Below, piece after piece: positions 5,879 to 7,733 of a DNA stretch of 7,733 nucleotides. A program made the position numbers and the translations under genes. Source of the stretch: Comamonas sp. (lineage in GTDB: Bacteria; Pseudomonadota; Gammaproteobacteria; Burkholderiales; Burkholderiaceae_C); NCBI GenBank assembly GCA_019236485.1, contig JAFAIY010000445.1, forward strand, positions 1-7,733, in the 5' to 3' direction. The notes beneath the pieces were generated by a model that made no database searches, was not told where the DNA came from, and saw nothing but the letters and a program-made list of their open reading frames with translations. How positions within the stretch are numbered: the first letter of the stretch is position 1; every line of letters begins with the position of its first letter.

Positions 5879-6009
5879 CTTTAAAAACAAACCCCGCTCA
5901 ATATTTCTCTAAGCGCGCCATTTTTTTTGCTTTTTACGACAGTCAAGGTAAACACCTAGACCGGTCAGAAACGCCTGTTTATGCGGGCTGGCGGGCGTTT
6001 CAGGGTCTG

Positions 6010-6023
6010 GCGGGGCGCCCCGC
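6010..6023. other. 14-base GC palindrome
   Basis: GCGGGGCGCCCCGC is a perfect self-complementary sequence in the GC-rich half of the divergent region. It may be an operator or a chance product of the extreme local base composition. Confidence 0.5.
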
Positions 6024-6065
6024 TGCTGCCCGCGCGCCCGACGCTGGCCCGGGCACAGGCTGTTC

Positions 6066-6079
6066 TGCGCTGCAGCGCA
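6066..6079. promoter_or_regulatory. 14-base palindrome upstream of the -10-like box
   Basis: TGCGCTGCAGCGCA is perfectly self-complementary. It ends three bases before the -10-like TAGAAT, so it would fill the spacer of a promoter using that box. A bound protein there could block or activate transcription of the dehydrogenase gene. Confidence 0.5.
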
Positions 6080-6082
6080 ACA

Positions 6083-6088
6083 TAGAAT
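6083..6088 (+). promoter_or_regulatory. possible -10 box of the acyl-CoA dehydrogenase promoter
   Basis: TAGAAT matches the sigma-70 -10 consensus at five of six bases. No good -35 element stands at the correct distance; the GTTCTG-like sequence near 6062 is poor. This would suit an activator-dependent or weak promoter. The start of transcription would fall near 6095, inside the palindrome that follows. Low confidence. Confidence 0.5.
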
Positions 6089-6090
6089 TG

Positions 6091-6112
6091 TTGCCGTTTA
6101 CGTAAACGTCAA
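6091..6112 (+). promoter_or_regulatory. palindromic operator upstream of acyl-CoA dehydrogenase (LiuR-like motif)
   Basis: A perfect 14-base palindrome CGTTTACGTAAACG (6095-6108) is flanked by TTG on the left and CAA on the right, which extends the symmetry to 22 bases with one unmatched pair (6094/6109). The core TTTACGTAAA resembles, as I recall it, the operator type of MerR-family LiuR and related regulators of branched-chain amino acid and fatty acid breakdown in Proteobacteria. It lies 74 bases before the dehydrogenase start and would overlap the transcription start if the -10 box at 6083 is used, which suits repression. The palindrome is seen; the regulator is inferred. Confidence 0.5.
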
Positions 6113-6186
6113 CACCATGCCGCGGCGACACAGGCCAAGCGCGGCAGGCTGTACCGGCCGCCCATCACAACAAGGAATCCAAGACG

Positions 6187-7733
6187 ATGACCTACAAAGC
6201 TCCGCTCAAAGACATGCTGTTCGACATGGAGCACCTGGCCCAGCTCGAGCAGATCGCCCAGATCCCCGGCTTCGAAGACGCAGGCCTCGAAACCGCCCAG
6301 GCCGTGCTCGAGGAAGGCGCCAAGCTCTGCGAAGGCGTGGTCGCTCCGCTCAACGTGCCCGGCGACCTGAACCCCTCTGCGTTCAAGGACGGCGCCGTCA
6401 CCACCACGCCCGGCTTTGCCCAGGCCTTCCAGCAGTACGCCGAAGGCGGCTGGCAGGGCCTGCAACACCCCACGGACTTCGGCGGCCAGGGCCTGCCCAA
6501 GACCATCGGCGCGGCCTGCATCGAGATGCTCAACAGCGCCAACCTGAGTTTTGCGCTGTGCCCGCTGCTCACCGATGGAGCGATTGAAGCCCTGCTCACG
6601 GCCGGCAGCGATGCGCTCAAGGCCACCTATCTCGAAAAGCTGGTGACCGGCGAGTGGACCGGTACCATGAATTTGACCGAGCCCCAGGCCGGCTCCGATC
6701 TGGCCCTGGTGCGCACCAAGGCCGAACCCCAGGCCGATGGTTCGTACAAGGTCTTCGGCACCAAGATCTTCATCACCTACGGTGAGCACGATATGGCCGA
6801 GAACATCGTGCACCTGGTGCTGGCCCGCGTGGCCGGGGCGCCCGAAGGCGTCAAGGGCATCAGCCTGTTCGTGGTGCCCAAGTTCCTGGTGAATGCCGAT
6901 GGCAGCTTGGGTGCGCGCAACGATGTGCACTGCGTCTCCATCGAGCACAAGATGGGCATCAAGGCCTCGCCCACGGCCGTGCTGCAGTACGGCGACCATG
7001 GCGGTGCCATCGGCTACCTGGTGGGCCAGGAGAACCGCGGCTTGGAGTACATGTTCATCATGATGAACGCCGCGCGCTACGCCGTCGGCGTGCAGGGCAT
7101 CGCGGTGGCCGACCGCGCCTACCAGAAGGCCGTCGCCTACGCCAAGGACCGCGTTCAGAGCCGCCCGGTGGACGGCAGCATCAACGCCAGCGCGGCCATC
7201 ATCCACCACCCCGACGTCAAGCGCATGCTCATGACCATGCGCGCCTCCACCGAAGGCTGCCGCGCCATGGCTTCGGTGGCGGCCGCGGCCTATGACGCCG
7301 CGCACCACCACCCCGACGCCGAGACGCGCCGGCAGAACCAGGCCTTCTACGAGTTCCTGGTGCCGCTGGTCAAGGGCTACAGCACCGAGATGAGCCTGGA
7401 AGTCACCTCGCTGGGCGTGCAGGTGCACGGCGGCATGGGCTTCATCGAGGAGACCGGCGCGGCGCAGTACATGCGCGATTCCAAGATCCTCACGATCTAC
7501 GAGGGCACCACCGCGATCCAGGCCAACGACTTTGTCGGCCGCAAGACCGCGCGCGACGGCGGCGCCACGGCGCGCGCGATCGCGCAGCGCATCGAGCAGA
7601 CCGAGCGCGAGCTGGCCGCCTCGCCGAGCGCCGACGCGCAGGCCTTCGCGGCGCGCCTCGGCGCGGCGCGCGCGGCCTTCCTCGAGGCGGTCGATTTCAT
7701 CGCCGCCAAGGCCAGGAGCGAGCCCAACGCCGC
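6187..7733 (+). CDS. long-form acyl-CoA dehydrogenase (DmdC-like), C-terminus outside window
   Basis: The visible 515 residues belong to the long acyl-CoA dehydrogenase family of about 590-600 residues that includes 3-methylmercaptopropionyl-CoA dehydrogenase. These FAD enzymes oxidise an acyl-CoA to the 2,3-enoyl-CoA and pass electrons to electron-transfer flavoprotein. The short N-terminal domain of this family is at residues 3-34 (YKAPLKDMLFDMEHL...). The FAD/substrate motif MNLTEPQAGSDL is at 161-172, and QVHGGMGFIEETGAAQYMRD (412-431) leads to IYEGTTAIQ, where Glu439 is the expected catalytic base. The start at 6187 has AAGGA ten bases upstream. The extra C-terminal domain begins near residue 460 and is cut by the window. 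From about 7500 on, alanine codons shift from mostly GCC to an even mix with GCG. The gene is divergent from the leftward cluster. General fatty or branched acyl-CoA oxidation is as likely as a link to that cluster. Confidence 0.5.
   Translation, partial: MTYKAPLKDMLFDMEHLAQLEQIAQIPGFEDAGLETAQAVLEEGAKLCEGVVAPLNVPGDLNPSAFKDGAVTTTPGFAQAFQQYAEGGWQGLQHPTDFGGQGLPKTIGAACIEMLNSANLSFALCPLLTDGAIEALLTAGSDALKATYLEKLVTGEWTGTMNLTEPQAGSDLALVRTKAEPQADGSYKVFGTKIFITYGEHDMAENIVHLVLARVAGAPEGVKGISLFVVPKFLVNADGSLGARNDVHCVSIEHKMGIKASPTAVLQYGDHGGAIGYLVGQENRGLEYMFIMMNAARYAVGVQGIAVADRAYQKAVAYAKDRVQSRPVDGSINASAAIIHHPDVKRMLMTMRASTEGCRAMASVAAAAYDAAHHHPDAETRRQNQAFYEFLVPLVKGYSTEMSLEVTSLGVQVHGGMGFIEETGAAQYMRDSKILTIYEGTTAIQANDFVGRKTARDGGATARAIAQRIEQTERELAASPSADAQAFAARLGAARAAFLEAVDFIAAKARSEPNA

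Larger units (their letters stand above)
5753..6186. promoter_or_regulatory. divergent intergenic region between transporter and acyl-CoA dehydrogenase genes
   Basis: This 434-base stretch has no convincing gene. The part at 5753-5945 is AT-rich, unlike the rest of the window, and probably holds the promoter of the leftward cluster. The part at 5985-6080 is very GC-rich. An open frame of 82 codons at 5857-6105 has no ribosome site, shows no recognisable protein features and crosses the composition change, so I do not call it. The region holds repeated TGAATCCA elements near the transporter and three palindromes near the dehydrogenase, listed separately. Both flanking genes read away from it, so no terminator is needed here. 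Confidence 0.5.

Noticed and set aside
5896..5938. T-rich tract after AAGCGCGCC as a terminator
   Set aside because: Only a four-base stem could form before the T-run, and neither flanking gene reads into this region.
5941..5946. TTGACT on the minus strand as a -35 box for the leftward cluster
   Set aside because: No acceptable -10 sequence stands 16-18 bases downstream on that strand, so I did not annotate a promoter there.
5857..6105. 82-codon frame in the divergent intergenic region
   Set aside because: There is no Shine-Dalgarno site, it crosses an abrupt AT-rich to GC-rich change, and its end overlaps the operator-like palindrome.
6109..7428. 439-codon open frame antisense to the acyl-CoA dehydrogenase
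   Set aside because: It mirrors a clearly real gene with intact motifs, has low-complexity His/Gly/Ala-rich content typical of antisense frames in GC-rich DNA, and shows no recognisable protein features.

Overview
The window is GC-rich (roughly 65% by eye) and codon use strongly favours G/C at third positions. The proteins are typical of the Betaproteobacteria, most likely the family Comamonadaceae (Comamonas or Delftia type). That placement is inferred from protein style and base composition; there is no rRNA or marker gene to confirm it. All supported genes look metabolic. I see no tRNA, rRNA, CRISPR array, insertion sequence, phage gene or regulator gene.

Layout. Positions 1-5752 carry seven genes, all on the minus strand. 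In order of transcription (right to left) they are: an MFS transporter (5752-4388), a zeta-crystallin-type quinone oxidoreductase (4312-3332), a TauD/TfdA-family Fe(II)/2-oxoglutarate dioxygenase (3309-2461), a small RBBP9-like alpha/beta hydrolase (2382-1801), a FrnE/DsbA-like thioredoxin-fold oxidoreductase (1787-1140), a small Rieske [2Fe-2S] ferredoxin (1147-806), and an AMP-dependent acyl-CoA ligase (744-1, cut by the window edge). Positions 5753-6186 are a divergent intergenic region. Its left half is AT-rich with repeated TGAATCCA elements. Its right half is GC-rich with three perfect palindromic cores. On the plus strand from 6187 to the right edge is a long-form (DmdC-like) acyl-CoA dehydrogenase, also cut by the window.

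How the genes may work together. The minus-strand genes resemble an undescribed catabolic cluster: uptake (MFS), oxidative attack (TauD-like dioxygenase), redox and isomerisation steps (quinone oxidoreductase, FrnE-like protein, Rieske ferredoxin), hydrolysis, and CoA activation (ligase). The divergent acyl-CoA dehydrogenase could take the CoA ester into beta-oxidation. The substrate cannot be read from the sequence. A good intrinsic terminator (stem 2412-2434 followed by five T on the minus strand) separates the dioxygenase from the hydrolase, so the cluster may be two transcription units, or one unit with an attenuator. A second perfect hairpin (4356-4375) sits between the transporter and the quinone oxidoreductase.

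The most interesting points are the unassigned pathway, the ferredoxin without a visible partner oxygenase or reductase, and the operator-like repeats and palindromes in the divergent promoter region.
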